A stretch of 64,000 bases of DNA from Hirsutella rhossiliensis (taxonomy: Eukaryota; Ascomycota; Sordariomycetes; Hypocreales; Ophiocordycipitaceae). Shown here piece after piece: positions 22,571 through 34,749 of this stretch; the stretch's first letter is position 1; every line of letters starts with the position of its first letter. The notes below the pieces were generated by a model. The model was not told where the DNA came from. It saw nothing but the letters and a program-made list of their open reading frames with translations, and made no database searches. Made by a program: the position numbers and the translations under genes. The stretch spans positions 1,922,001-1,986,000 of the forward strand of contig NW_025408678.1 in the NCBI RefSeq assembly GCF_020360975.1. Reading direction: 5' to 3'.

Positions 22571-25500
22571 TCCCTTAGTATAAGGCCGGTACTTTAACCT
22601 AGCTATCTATTTGGATTTAGTATAGGTCTAATAAGTAACTACCTAAACTAGCTACTATATATAATTAAATATATTATATAAACTAGCTACTATATATTAT
22701 TACGCGCGTTAAATATAAACTAGCTACTAGTCTTATAAGTTAAAGTAAAAGTAGTAATAACTATTTATATTCTTTTCTACTTACCTAAGATCTAATAGGT
22801 TCTCTATCTTTTATATATACTATAGTAAGCGTAAGACCTTACTAAAGGCTTTAACTAAGTAATATCTTAACCTTATAATTATATAATAGTAGTATAGCGT
22901 ATTAGCTATATTTCTTAGTATTTTCCTTAGGTAAGCATAGGTATTTCTCTTTAATTTCCTTACTATATTCTTATAGTAACTTCTTAAGGAAATCTTAGTC
23001 TAATCCCTAAGGAGCTATTATTACTTAGGAAGTTATAGTATATTTCCTATATAATATATCCTTAAGGGAAATCTCTATAAAATATTTATATAATCCGCTT
23101 AGTTATTATTTCTAGGATTTCTAGGTAATTTCCTAAAGTTTACTTAGTAGCTTTTAAGTTCCTTCTTTTATAAGGAGCCTTAAGGAGTTAAGGTTAACTT
23201 CCTTAAAGGAAGTAAATATTATTATAGGTACCTTAATTATCGATTATAGGGTATCTTATAGTAAATACTTAGGGTAAAAGAATTAACTAACGTCTTATTA
23301 GTCTCTTATAGTATTTAAGTAAGAGTCGCGCTAATAAGGAATCGTAATAAAGTTATATAGATTTCTAAGGTTAGTATAAAGGATAACTAATATCTTATTT
23401 AGAACGTAACTTAGTATAACTAATACTAAGGGCGCGAGGCGGCTAAGCTAGGAGTAAAATACTATTAAAACTAAGGGCGCTAGGTAGCTAAACTAAGGTA
23501 ATAAATAAATAGGGCTAAGGGTATAGTATAGCTAAGCTTAGGAAAACTAATTATAACTAAGGGCGCTTTATAGCTAAGCTAGTAAAAAAATAAATAGGAC
23601 TAGGGATATAATAAGGCTAAACTAGTAACTAACTATTTTATATTATAAGGGTAAGGGTAAGGTAAGGAATCTCCTCCTTAGCTTCCTCTTTTATTAGTTC
23701 CTTAGGGCTTACTAGTACGTTATCTAAGGTATCTTATATATTAAAGCCTTTATAGATAGGTACGCTATAGGCGTTATTTAAGGCTAGTTCTACTAAGAGT
23801 ATTATAGCTAGTTTATTATAAGAGGCTAGAATTTAATTATAAATTATTACTACTAGTACTTATATAGTTAGGCCTAGGTTTTAAAACCTACCTAAGTATA
23901 TATTAGTAAACCTTTAGTCTAATAAGTTAAAATAAGCTATTATATTAGCTATATAAAGGCGGGCCGCTACTAGTATATATAAGAGGCTAACGCGGGCGGC
24001 TCTTTAGCGTACCGCGGTAAGCTTAGGTAAGTTATTTAGGAGGTAAGTAGCGAAGGTAAACTAATAAATAAAGCTAGCAGGTACTTTAGTAAGGGCGGCG
24101 TACTAGCTAAGTAAAAGGTTAGCGTTAGCCTCCTTATAAATAGTAGTAAATAGATTTACTTAAATTATAGCCGCCTTTAAGGCTCTATAGACTAGCGCTT
24201 CTAACCTAAAGTCAATAATACCTATATAGCTATCTATATTAGCTAGGTTATTATAGTATACTATAAAAGGTATAATAAGGAACAGTTTAGGTTTTCTATA
24301 GCTTAGAACCTAAAAGGGGTTAAGCTTCTATTAGACTAGTATTAGGGCCTATTTCTTAGCGAATAAGTTAGCTTACTTAAAAGGAGTAAAGGGTAGGGCC
24401 GTAGTAGCGGCGAGTAAGCGTTTAGTAAATAAGTTCCTTAATAGCTTATCGAAGGTAAGGTCTACTATACTAGATCCTTTAGTCCTAGCTAGGGTACGCT
24501 TAAGGCTCTTTCTAAACTTATAGGTTCCTAGCGTACTAGTAGCCTTACGCTCTTTTATAGCGGCGGCCTTAAATATCTTTAAATAGGTAAGGAGGCACTT
24601 CGCGCTAGTAATAGTAGCGATAATCCTAAGTTTCTTAGCGTCTATAAAAGCGACCTATTTAAATAAGAGCTTATTAATAACGTTAGCTAAGATAGTAGCG
24701 ATCTATATAGTTCTAAGGGCATTAGTTATTATCTTAGTTTTATTAGGGAAGATAGCCCTATCTAGGTCGTATAGTAAAAGAAGGAGAAGCTTATCTTTAT
24801 TAAACGACGGGGTAAACTACCTATAAGCGTTATAAGGGGTACTAAGGGTTTTCCTTATAATACTTAATATTAAGGGTAGTAAGTTACTAGATAAATTACT
24901 AAAGCTTAATAGTAATAAGGTATAATTATTAAAGTAAACGTATAAAGGAGTACTAAGATTAAGGTAATAGGAAGCGCCAACCTACTATAGTCGGATAGTT
25001 AACATTATATTCCTACTAATTTAAGTAGTTATAGGAGTTATAGTAGTATTATAATAGGCAGCGGCGCTATAAAGCATAGAAAAGTATAGCTAGTTATATT
25101 TATATAGGTTACGGTCTTTAGATAAGGGAAGAGATAAAGGGGTATAGTATATACTATTTTCTATTAAGCCTATATTAAGATTATACCCTTCTTTAGTAAA
25201 GAGGTCGCGGTATTTAGTATATATACTATAATTATCCTATTTTTACTTAGTAAATATAGCTATATAATACCTAAGGTTATAAAGGAGCTCTGCTTTATTC
25301 TTATATAATTAGACTACTTAGCGGAATCCTTTAAGGCTTAGGCGTAGTAGTTAGCGGTAGATTAAGTCGGAGAAATACTAGCGAAATACTAAGTCCTTAC
25401 TATAATACTTATAGCCTTAAATAGTAGGAACCTTAAAGGTAAGTATAAAAGGGGCGCGGTTTAGTATAGAAAAGGGAGCGTAAAAGAATAAGGAAATTAG

Positions 25501-25665
25501 GTTCCTAAAATAAATATAAATATAGGTGCTAAAATATAGAATTAAATTACCGTTTACTATAGGCGGTCTATTAATACTTTATTAGCTAGTTAACCTATCC
25601 CTAGACTTTTAAGAGAGTAAATAGTAATAGCGCGTACTATATACTATTAATTCTTTCTTAGCTAT
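22571..25665 (-). pseudogene. Gypsy-1 gag/5' region relic, second copy
   Basis: Direct repeat of 3452-7248 without the solo LTR. The minus strand near 24.4-24.9 kb gives a long Gag-like frame with only RIP-type TAG stops, with readings such as LRTI followed by IATILANVINKLLFK. At 25665 it passes without a break into another Gypsy-1 3' end, so the two units share one LTR-bearing junction (about 25.45-25.78 kb). This is the structure of a tandem array. Confidence 0.6.
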
Positions 25666-27067
25666 AGCGGCTTATACTATTATATAGCGCGTATATAAAG
25701 CTTCTAAGTATAGGTAATATAACCTTATAATGCTCCTTACTATATATTAAATTCTTTAATAAGGTCTTTAATAATAATATCCTTAGCGGCTACCTAGGAA
25801 TTATAGCTACTTAGCTAGCTTTTCTAGCTAATAAGGTATTTTATATAAGCGGTCCCTTAGCTATATTTATAAGTTCTAAAGTTAAGGATTCTTTTAATTT
25901 CCTAGTAGTTTATATTAAGTTCTAAGCTAGGTTAGGCGTTTAATTATTCGGCTAGCTATAGCTATATAATAAAAATAACGTTATAGATATTTAGGGATCT
26001 AGCTAAGTTAAAGCGGTAGGCTAGATAGCCGATCCGTTTAAGGACTTTAAACGGTCCTATATAGTATTACTTTAACTTTACTACCTATCTATTAGCTATA
26101 CTATATCCCTTCCTTAGCTAAAGCTATACTTAGTCTTTAGGCTTAAACTCTAGCGCTTAGTACTTTATATTATACCGCTTTTCTATTCCCGCTTAAGCTA
26201 GAGCGATCGAGATCCTAGCTTAGTTTTAAAGTATTTTCCTATCTTCCTATAAAGGGCCTTCTTTAAGGTATCGCCTACTATTATCTATTTATTTCTTAAT
26301 TAGTAGCTCGCTTAAAGAGGTACCGATTACTAAGGAGTAAGAGTTATTAAAGGTAAATTAAAGTAATAGTAATATATTAACCTATTATAAAGATAGGAAG
26401 TTAGTTAAAAAAAACTAAAGTATAGTTTAAACTACTTAGTTATATTATTTTGATATACTATTAGTCTAAGGATACTAAGCTATAGATACTAGTAACTTAG
26501 ACCTATACGCTATCTATAGTTCTTTTTAAAGCGCTAAAAGGAACTTAGGGTCTTAGTTAGAGATAATCTAAGTAGGAATCCCTTAATTATAGCGTATTAA
26601 CTTAGTAAATAGTACCTTAGCTTAGTCCTCTATAGTAAACTAATTATAGCTTAAGATAAAGAGCTTTATTTTCGAGAACTTATTAGTTACTATTAGTAGT
26701 ATATTATAGTAAACCTTAATAAGTAGTATCTATAAAGTTTTATTTATAGGGACGTTTAAGAGCCCTATAATAAAATCTATAGTAATTATATAAAATAGTA
26801 TAGCTAGGGAAGTAATTAGAACTAACTTATTAAGGGCCTTTAACTAGTTAGTATAGTTCTTATAGTAAGCGTTATACTTATCGATAAAGCTATTAATAAG
26901 TTTCTTAAAGCTAGTAATAGTAAATATAAAGGATAACTCCTTTTATATCCTTTACTATTTAAAGTAAAATTTACGTATATAGTTATTAATAATAATTTCC
27001 TTAGTATAAGTAGTAGGGATATAAAGCTAATAATAACCTTTAGACTTAACTAAGTAAAGTAACTTAA
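25666..27067 (-). pseudogene. Gypsy-1 truncated copy: chromodomain and integrase
   Basis: Matches 13584-14985 base by base apart from RIP differences. It contains the chromodomain remnant (about 25.77-25.90 kb) and part of integrase, then stops abruptly at about 27067, where the next sequence is unrelated. The missing remainder implies a deletion, or truncation by the LINE insertion. Confidence 0.8.
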
Positions 27068-27300
27068 GCTATTTTTTTTAATATTATTATATCTTCTTAG
27101 CTAACTTTTCGAAACTAAGCCTAAAATATAGAAAAAGTATATACCTAGAACTATCGTAAATAGCATATTACGCCCCCTTAAGTATAGCCTTATATAGCTA
27201 CTAGTAAGTATATAATATACTATTAAAGATTATAAATTAAGCGAGGTTCTCCCTTATATAAGTAGAAAACTCTTCCTTACTCTTATTAACTAAGGGTATA
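27068..27300. other. Unassigned AT-rich junction before the LINE
   Basis: RIPped sequence with no match elsewhere in the window and no readable motif. It may be the LINE 5' untranslated region or a scrap of the target. Confidence 0.4.
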
Positions 27301-27302
27301 TA

Positions 27303-27398
27303 CCCCCCCCCCGCTAATAAGACTAAGCCTAGACCCGACTTAGGACCCTAGCCTAAATATAAAGAGGGCCCTTTTAACTTTAACCCCCCCCCCCCCCC
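27303..27398. repeat. C homopolymers at the LINE 5' end
   Basis: Runs of 10 C (27303-27312) and 15 C (27384-27398). C followed by C is not a CpA RIP target, so such runs persist. Their lengths are also prone to assembly error. Confidence 0.85.
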
Positions 27399-27968
27399 TT
27401 AACTTAAGGGTCGAAATAAGTACCTTAAAGGCTAGGGCCCGCTTAAAAGAAGCTTTAGAAGGCTAACGCCTTCTAAGGACCCTAGAAGAAAAGCCTAGAA
27501 CCTAAGACTAAGACTTAAAGGATATTAAGATAAAAGATAATACCTAGCCTATACTAAAGACTAGCCTCTTTAGGCCTAGCCTAGCCCTACCTTAGGCTAG
27601 CTACTTTTAGCCTAACTAGCCCTTAAAGTAAGTAAAGGGGCAAAAGAGAGCTATACTTAGTAGCTTTATTAGCCTTATACTTATCTAACCTACGTTCTAA
27701 CGCTCGTAATAGACCTAGCCTTAGCCCTAGCACCCTTTCCCTAGGGACCGGGCCTAGGGCTTCCTTTAGTAGGCCCTCTAGGCCCTTAAGGAAGCCTATA
27801 AAATCTAACCCTTCTATAAGACCCTTATAGAAGGGCTTAAGAAGGTAGCTATAAGGACCTTAGACTATTAATAGCCCCCTTAATAGCCCTTATACTAGCC
27901 TAAGGCCGCTTAGTAGCCTAGGGCTACTTAAGGAAACCTTAAAGTAAGCTCGTAGGCTAAGGTTATTA

Positions 27969-28900
27969 TAAAGAAGGCGCTTATGGCCCTAGCTAAGGCC
28001 CTAGCTAAGGCTCTAGCAAAAGCCCTAGCTAAGACCCTAGCTAAGGCCTTAGCTAAGAGGAACGTAAGAGAGGACTTTTAACTTATCTTAAAGCTAAAGA
28101 AGGAATCGCTAACGCTAACTATTAACCCTATTACGCTTTATAACGAGCTTAATAAGGCTATAGGGGAACTAGCTATATTAGCTCTATCGACCTTAAATAA
28201 AGGTAATATAGTTATAACGATAAAGGCCCTATATATAGTAAAGAAGCTTCTAGAGTAGCGGGAAAAGTAGTCCCTATACCTTAAGAAGCTACCTATTAAA
28301 TCGGCCGACCTTCTTACTAGCTAGACTAAGCTAGTAGCCCGGAGCGTCCCTAACCTCTTAGAGACCCCTATCCTCGATATCTTCGCCGTAGAAGCTAAAA
28401 CCTTTAGTAGGATCGATAATCTTAAGGCAGCCTAGGTAGCTAGGTACCCTAGGCCTAACGTAAAAGGTAGGATTAGTCGTTTTTATAGTCCCTTTAAAGG
28501 CTATAAGGGCTAAATACTAAAAGAAAGGCCTTTATATAGTAGGTCTATAGATTTAAGTTAAGGCCTATAAGGAATATACTATACGTACGTAGTACTATAG
28601 GTAACTTTCCTTTAGCTATAACCCCTAGACTTACTAGCAGCTTATTAAGAATACCTTTTACCTAAAAAGGCACCTAACTAAGGATTATAACTACCCTAGC
28701 TATAAAGCTAGCTAAGGCTGCTCTTACTTTAAGGTCTAATACTATAACTATAAGAAAGAGTACCTTATAACTAATAAAGTATAATACGGAGTTTATAAGG
28801 GAATAATTAATACTTAATAGCCTTAGCCCCCTTACGCTTATAAGGCCCTTAAAGCCCCTTAGGCCTCCTAAGCCTAACTATAACCCTATTAGTATAATAT
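27969..28900 (+). pseudogene. LINE ORF1 (Gag-like) relic
   Basis: Forward frame open from about 27969 to 28512 except for RIP-type TAG/TAA codons. It begins with a low-complexity (ALAK)n stretch encoded by a 12-bp tandem repeat at 27984-28058. Leucine- and lysine-rich helical sequence follows. Around 28690-28760 several closely spaced TAT/TAC codons lie where cysteine knuckles of a LINE Gag are expected (TGC turned to TAC by RIP), but this is a weak reading. The product would bind element RNA. Confidence 0.55.
27984..28058 (+). repeat. 12-bp tandem repeat encoding ALAK
   Basis: Six units of a GCCCTAGCTAAG-type 12-mer in frame with LINE ORF1, with a few point differences. Confidence 0.85.
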
Positions 28901-28929
28901 AGTATAATACTAATAGGTAGGAAATAGCT

Positions 28930-31900
28930 AACCTATCGATCTTAAAGTAGGCCTTAGAAATAAGAGCGGACCTTATCTTATTATAAGAGCCTTACCTCTA
29001 TAAGATCGATAATAGCTATATCCCTATATAGTATCCGGCCTATAACGTTATAACCCCTATCTCTTTTACTAACTTTCCTAAGCTCGCTAGGAGGCCTAGG
29101 GTTATAGCTTATAAGAGGAAGGAAGCTTAGATAGAAGCTAGCCCTAGCTTCGACCTCTTTTACGATCTTAATATATAGGCTATAAGGGTAAAAGGCGCTA
29201 AGCCGTTTACCCTTATTAACCTATATAATAAAAAAGAGGTTAAAAGGGCCTTAGCTAGCTAAGGCTAGTAAGGGCCCCTTACGATAGAAAGGCTACTATT
29301 AATAGCCTAGCTCTTATAGTAGCCCTTCTTATTAGTAGGTGACTTTAACCTATACTACCTTTATTAGAACCCTTTTATAGAACCCTTTAAGGCCTATAAG
29401 GTAGAAGCCCTTATTAGCTAGCTCGACCGCTATAAGGCTTCCTTACTAACGGACCTTAAGGTAGTTATAGAAGGTACTTATTAAAGGAAAGGCTTAAAAG
29501 GGGCCTTAGTTATAGACCTTGCTTTTTATAGCCCTTTTAAATAGCTAACCTAGGCTAACTTTTACTTCTTAAAGGCTATAGGCTTAGATTATAAGCCTAT
29601 AGCCTTTAAAGCTAGCTTAAAAGGCCCTAATAAGCTACTACTAGCTAGGCCTACTACTTATAATTATAGGAAAGTAAACTAAAAGGTATTTTTAGAATAC
29701 CTAGCTAAGAAGGAATAAGAACTCCTTATAGCTATAAAGAGGGCTAGAAAAAAAGACGACTTAAAAGGGATAGCTTCCCTTTTAATAAGAACCCTTATAG
29801 AGGCCTCGAACGTAGCGATACTAAAAAAGAGGCCTTATAAAGGATCTAAGCCTTAGTAGACTAACGAGCTAACCTACCTTTAAAAAGCCCTAAGCCTAGC
29901 TTAACGGGCTTATAGGCTAGCCTAGGATAAGGAGAGCTAGAAGAGCTTTATAGAGGCCCGAAATAGCTTTAAGTATACTATTAGGGCTACTAAAAAGCAA
30001 TACTAAGAGAGCTTCTTAATAAAAGTAATAAGAAAGGACGTCTTTATAGCCTTTTCCTATACTAAGGCTAGAGCTAACCTTACCTTTCTTAGTATCTTAT
30101 ATATAAAAGAAAGGATAGAGGTAAAAGCTAATACCTTTATAGAAAAATATAAGGCCTTCTTAATAACCCTTTTTCCGACCTTAGACCCTAGCCCTAGCCC
30201 TCCTTTTAGCCCCCTTTAAAGCTTAGAAAAGGAAGAGCCCCTAGGCTATATAGGTAGTAAGGGCACGGTTAAGTAGGACTAGCTAGAGCTAAAGGACCCT
30301 AAGATTAAGAGGGCTATTTTTAGCTCTTTTAATAAGAAAGCCCTTAGCCCGGACTCCCTTAGCTTCCTCCCTATCTAATATATATATAAGGCTATCCTTA
30401 TAGTCTTTAATAGGGCCTATAAAGCTTTATTTAACTAAGGATACTACCTTAAAGTATAGAAGGAAGCTATAGGAATTATACTTCCTAAGTAAAATAAGCT
30501 AGACTATACTATCCTTAAGGCCTATAAGGTTATAAGTCTACTTAACTACTTAGGAAAGGTCCTTAAAAAGCTATACGCTACCCGGCTAAGCTATTTAGCT
30601 AATATAGCCGGGCTTCTAAACCCTATATAGCTAGGGGGACGAAAATAGTAGTTAGCTATAAACACGGCCTTCCTCCTTTTATACTATATCTAAAAGAAGC
30701 GGGAGTCTAATAAGAAGGCTATTACTAGTACCCTCTTATTAAATATAAAGGGCGCCTTTAAATTCGTATTAAAGGAATAGCTTATAAAGGTCTTAAGGGA
30801 ATTAAACCTCCTTAAGGCCCTTATAAGCTAGGTAGACTACTTAATTACTAAAAGGAAGATCTAGCTAGCCTTTAAGGGGTAAGTCTAGCCCCTTATAGAC
30901 CTAGTAATAAGGGTGCCTTAAGGGTCTCCTATTAGCCCTATTTTATTCCTCTTATATATAAAGGGGATACTAGCGGCTAAGGGATACTAGCTATTTTATA
31001 TAGATATCTTTAGTATCTCTATAATATTAACCTTAGCTAAGAAGAACGTTTAGTAGCTAAAAGTAATAGCTGCTAACCTATTTAAATAAGCTAAAGACTA
31101 AGGGGTTTACTTTAACCCCTTAAAGATAGAACTTATTTACTTTAGTAAGTAACGGCAGCCTATTTTAAAGGGTATAATAGTAGGAGGCTTATTTTTTAAG
31201 GTAAAGCCCTTAGTATAGTAGCTAGGGGTCTTCTTTAATTTTAAGCTCCTATTTAAATAATATATCGAGAAGAAGGTAGTATCTATATAAGCTGCCTTTA
31301 AAGGACTATCCTACCTAACCTCTATATAAAAAGGCTTATTATTTAGAGCCTCTAAATAGCTCTACTAAGCTAACATAACCTCTATAGTAGACTATAGGGC
31401 CTAACCTTTATATAGGGGGCCTAAGACCCCTAAGAGCCTTATAAAGCCTTTCTAAAGGCTATAAAACTAAGCTCTTTTAAAGGTCTTAGGGGCCTTTAAA
31501 GGATCCCCTATTAAGGCTTTAAAAGCTAAAGCGGCCCTACTACTACTAGAGGTACGATTTAAAAGGGCATGCCTCTCTTATACCTTTTAGACCCTATACT
31601 TCTTACCTAGTTACCTTATAAAGTAAGCTTACGACCTAGCTATATAGGATAACCTCGCTAACTTAGGCTTTAACTTAGGGGCCTTAAGCTATATTAGGCT
31701 ATATATATAGCTCTTCCGCCTCCTTAAAGGCCTAGTAGCCTTTATAGGACCTAATTATAACTTAGAAAGAAGGAAAGCTAGCTAGGAGCCCTTATAGGCC
31801 TTAGAGCTTAAGGCCTTTATTACGATAATAAAGGCCCTTAAGCCCTTAGCTAAGAAGTAATACTAACGCCTCTTAGCTAACTTAGCTAGCTTAAAAGACT

Positions 31901-32900
31901 TTAGGTTATAGCCCTTAGCCTTCTATACTAACAGCTCTAAGGGGTGCCTTAAGGGGTCCCTTATAAAGACTAACGCTTACTCCTTTTATAAAATAGGCCT
32001 AGAAAATAGGCCTATTAAAGTATACTATAAGAACCTAGGGCCCTTAATCGAAGTAGCTAATATAGAGCTATTCGCGATACTAAGGGTCTTAGAAGACTTA
32101 GCTAAGAGGCCTCGGCCTTTAAAGGCTAGCCCTCTTAACCCCCTTATAGATACCTATATCTTTATAGATAGCTAAGCCGCTATAAAGAAGGTTATAGGTT
32201 TCTTAGACCTAGCTATATATATTAAAAGGCTCCTATCTAGCTTAGAAGCCTTTTATAATATATAGCTATACTAGTGCCCTAGCTACCTAGGGATCTTTTA
32301 TAATAAGCTAGTTAACTAGCTAGCTAAAAGAGGCTTAAGGGCCCTTACCTAAGGGACCCCCTTAGTCTTTATTAGCTACTTATAAAGAAAGGTCTAGTAA
32401 GCTACTAAGGACTATTAAAAGGGACTCTAGGCTACCGAGGAGGCTAAAGGCCTTAGGGCTAAGGGCCTAGGTAAGCACTATATATCTATTTAAAAGACCC
32501 CACGCCTAGCCCTTAGCTTAGAAAAGGACCTTATAGGGAGGCTTAGGCCGACCCTCTTAGCCTTTTACTAGCTCCTCTTTAAAGCTAGCTTCTTATTTTC
32601 CTTCCTAAAAAGGACTAATAAGGTAGACTAAGACGACTACCGCTATAGCTAAGGAAGGTATATAGCTAGGCACCTTATCCTAAGGTGCCCGAACTATAAA
32701 AGGGAAAGAGAGGTCCTTTACTAGACCTCTAAGAGATAGAAGGGAGCCCTTAGCTTACCTATTCTCTATAGCTCTAAGGAAGGAAGGGAAGCCCTTCTAA
32801 CCTTCTTAGCTAGAATAAAGATAGGGATAGCTAAGTAGCTTAAAAAGGAGTAACCTAGGGGCCCTAGGGCCCTTAAGGGGGAAAATTACCGCGTAGGAGG
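28930..32900 (+). pseudogene. LINE ORF2 relic: AP endonuclease, RT, RNase H
   Basis: Forward frame with many RIP stops. The endonuclease is recognised by GDFNLYYLYQNPF (29340-29376), matching the GDFN core with its catalytic Asp and Asn. RT follows about 30.4-31.3 kb: IILPK and VISLLNYLGKVLKKL are typical non-LTR fingers motifs, and YIDIFSIS near 30996-31020 stands where Y(V/A)DD is expected. RNase H is indicated by FYTNSSKG near 31918-31945 and a LAKRG motif near 32320. A CPNYKRERE segment near 32690 resembles the C-terminal tail of Tad1-type ORF2. The enzyme would nick DNA and prime reverse transcription at the target. Confidence 0.8.
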
Positions 32901-33780
32901 AACTAAATTAACCTTTCCTTTATTATTAATTTTATAGCTACCTATTCCTTAATTAGTTATAAGCCCCCGGGCTCTATAGCTAGCTAGGACTACTAATAGG
33001 GGCCTAGGCCCTTACTAGCCTCGCTATAGCCCTAGAGGCTATATATAAGTAATAATAAAAAGATTTAATTCCTTTTAATAAGGAAAGCTAACTTCTTAAG
33101 AGATTCCTTCTTAAGAATAGGTCGGAATTTAAGAATAAATTAACCGAATTTTTCCTCGATAAGCCTAATAGTTTAATTCTTTTAGACTAGCTTTATAGGG
33201 TTAAACGTTATATCTTAAAAGATTCCTTCTTCTTAAAGAAAGTAGAAGGAAATTAAGCTCGTTAGAAATCGAGGGTAGGAAGCTACCCTTTTTTATCGAA
33301 GAATTTATATAGACCTATTAAGTAATTTCATCGTAAAATTCACCCTTCTATATCCCTCTATCTATATAGTTAATTCCCCGGTAATAAGATATTCCCTCTA
33401 TACTTTTTTTAAGGACTAGAATTATAAGAGTATATTATAGATATTAAGGGAAGTACTAAAATTAAGGATAGCTAATTTTTATAGGGGATAGTTAGAGGGT
33501 CCTAATAGTTAGTTTTAGCCTTATTAATCTATAGGGAAGATAAAGGCTGGATTTACTATACTAATAATTTTTCCTTAAATTTACGGCTTAAATAAGGGTA
33601 GTAGCATTATTAGTTATTATTTCTTAGTAACCTAAATCTCGTCTATCTTCTTCTATAATAAGGGGTCCTCCTTAAGAGACTATTATACTATTTCTTATAA
33701 GCTCTTTAAAGGGTTAACTCCTTTAGGTCGGTTTTCCTCGAAGACCTACTAGTAGTCTTTTAGCTAATAGGGCCTTTTAT

Positions 33781-34348
33781 TCTTAAGGTATATATATAAA
33801 AGCGGAATTTTAGGAAATTAAGGAATTACGTAAGACTATATAATAAAGGAGAAGAAGGAGTAAAAGGTAGGATTTTCAACTAAATTTATTAGTAGTATAT
33901 TAGTATATAGAAGAGGTGTTTAAGTTAATAATTCTATCTCTATCTACTAGTAGACATACTATCTTATAAAGATAATTATAGCTAAACGGAAGAACTTTTC
34001 GGGACTAGATTTAGGCTATAGTATAGCCCTAAGACTAAAGGATTTCGTAATATCTTAAGTATATCTAGAAGTGTCTTAGTTCTACTAATATTCGTATTTA
34101 AAGGAGGTTAGTCGTACTAGTATTCTTAAGAGGTCTTAGCTAGTATTCTAAGCTAGCTCTATTCCTTCGATTCCTAATTATACGATAACCGGCAACCCGT
34201 TTAATATATAATAACGTATAAAATAACGAGCGATTCTTACTTTATAGAATAGAATTTTATCTATAATTAACATACTACTTATTAGCTTATATAATCGGGA
34301 GAGTATATTATAGCTGCTTTATTTATAGTAGGAACACCGTTCCTTATA
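33781..34348 (-). repeat. Solo LTR of Copia-2
   Basis: 568 bp, RIPped, flanked by TTTAT (33776-33780 and 34349-34353). The empty site is in copy A near 11860. Same orientation as the full-length Copia-2. Confidence 0.9.
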
Positions 34349-34368
34349 TTTATATACTCGGTAGGTAG

Positions 34369-34746
34369 TTTAACGGGAACGAGGGCATATACCTAAAGCA
34401 CGCGTAGTACGTAGCTAAGGATTAGCAAAGTAATTAACTACGTAATTATCTAATTATTTAGCCTATATATAGCTCTAAGGGCCTTAGGTTATAAATATAA
34501 GTCTTAGAGATTTCTTTACTCTATGCCTCTTCGTCTTTACTAGAGTCGCGTAACTAGCGGTATCTACTTTAAAGGGGAAAAATAAAAATTTAAATTAACT
34601 ATAATTAAGGAAGGTGCTTAATTAGATAATCGAGGTCTTTATAACGCCTTTAAGTATACTTAGAAGTAAGTTAAAAGGGGAGTGCTAGGGGTCTTATCCC
34701 CCCTTAACGGGCTAATATCTATAAGGGTGCTATCTTACCCGTTAAA
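34369..34746. mobile_element. MITE copy A with TTTAACGGG inverted ends
   Basis: A 378-bp insertion with perfect 9-bp terminal inverted repeats (TTTAACGGG ... CCCGTTAAA). It is flanked by GTAG at 34365-34368 and 34747-34750. Copia-3 copy A (near 11878) gives the empty site exactly. There is no coding capacity. Some CA/TG remain, so RIP is partial. It belongs with the insertion at 48532-48933. Confidence 0.85.
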
Positions 34747-34749
34747 GTA

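Larger units (their letters stand above)
27301..33061 (+). mobile_element. Tad1-like LINE (non-LTR retrotransposon), RIPped
   Basis: About 5.8 kb without LTRs. It encodes a two-ORF layout in the forward direction and ends in an A-rich tail (AATAATAAAAA) at 33050-33061, directly against Copia-3 copy B sequence. The endonuclease, RT, RNase H order of ORF2 is that of the fungal Tad1 clade. RIP stops are spread throughout. The 5' limit is uncertain. Confidence 0.8.

Noticed and set aside
27303..27398. C-runs as telomere or G-quadruplex origin
   Set aside because: Isolated homopolymers without TTAGGG-type units; better seen as RIP-resistant LINE 5' sequence.
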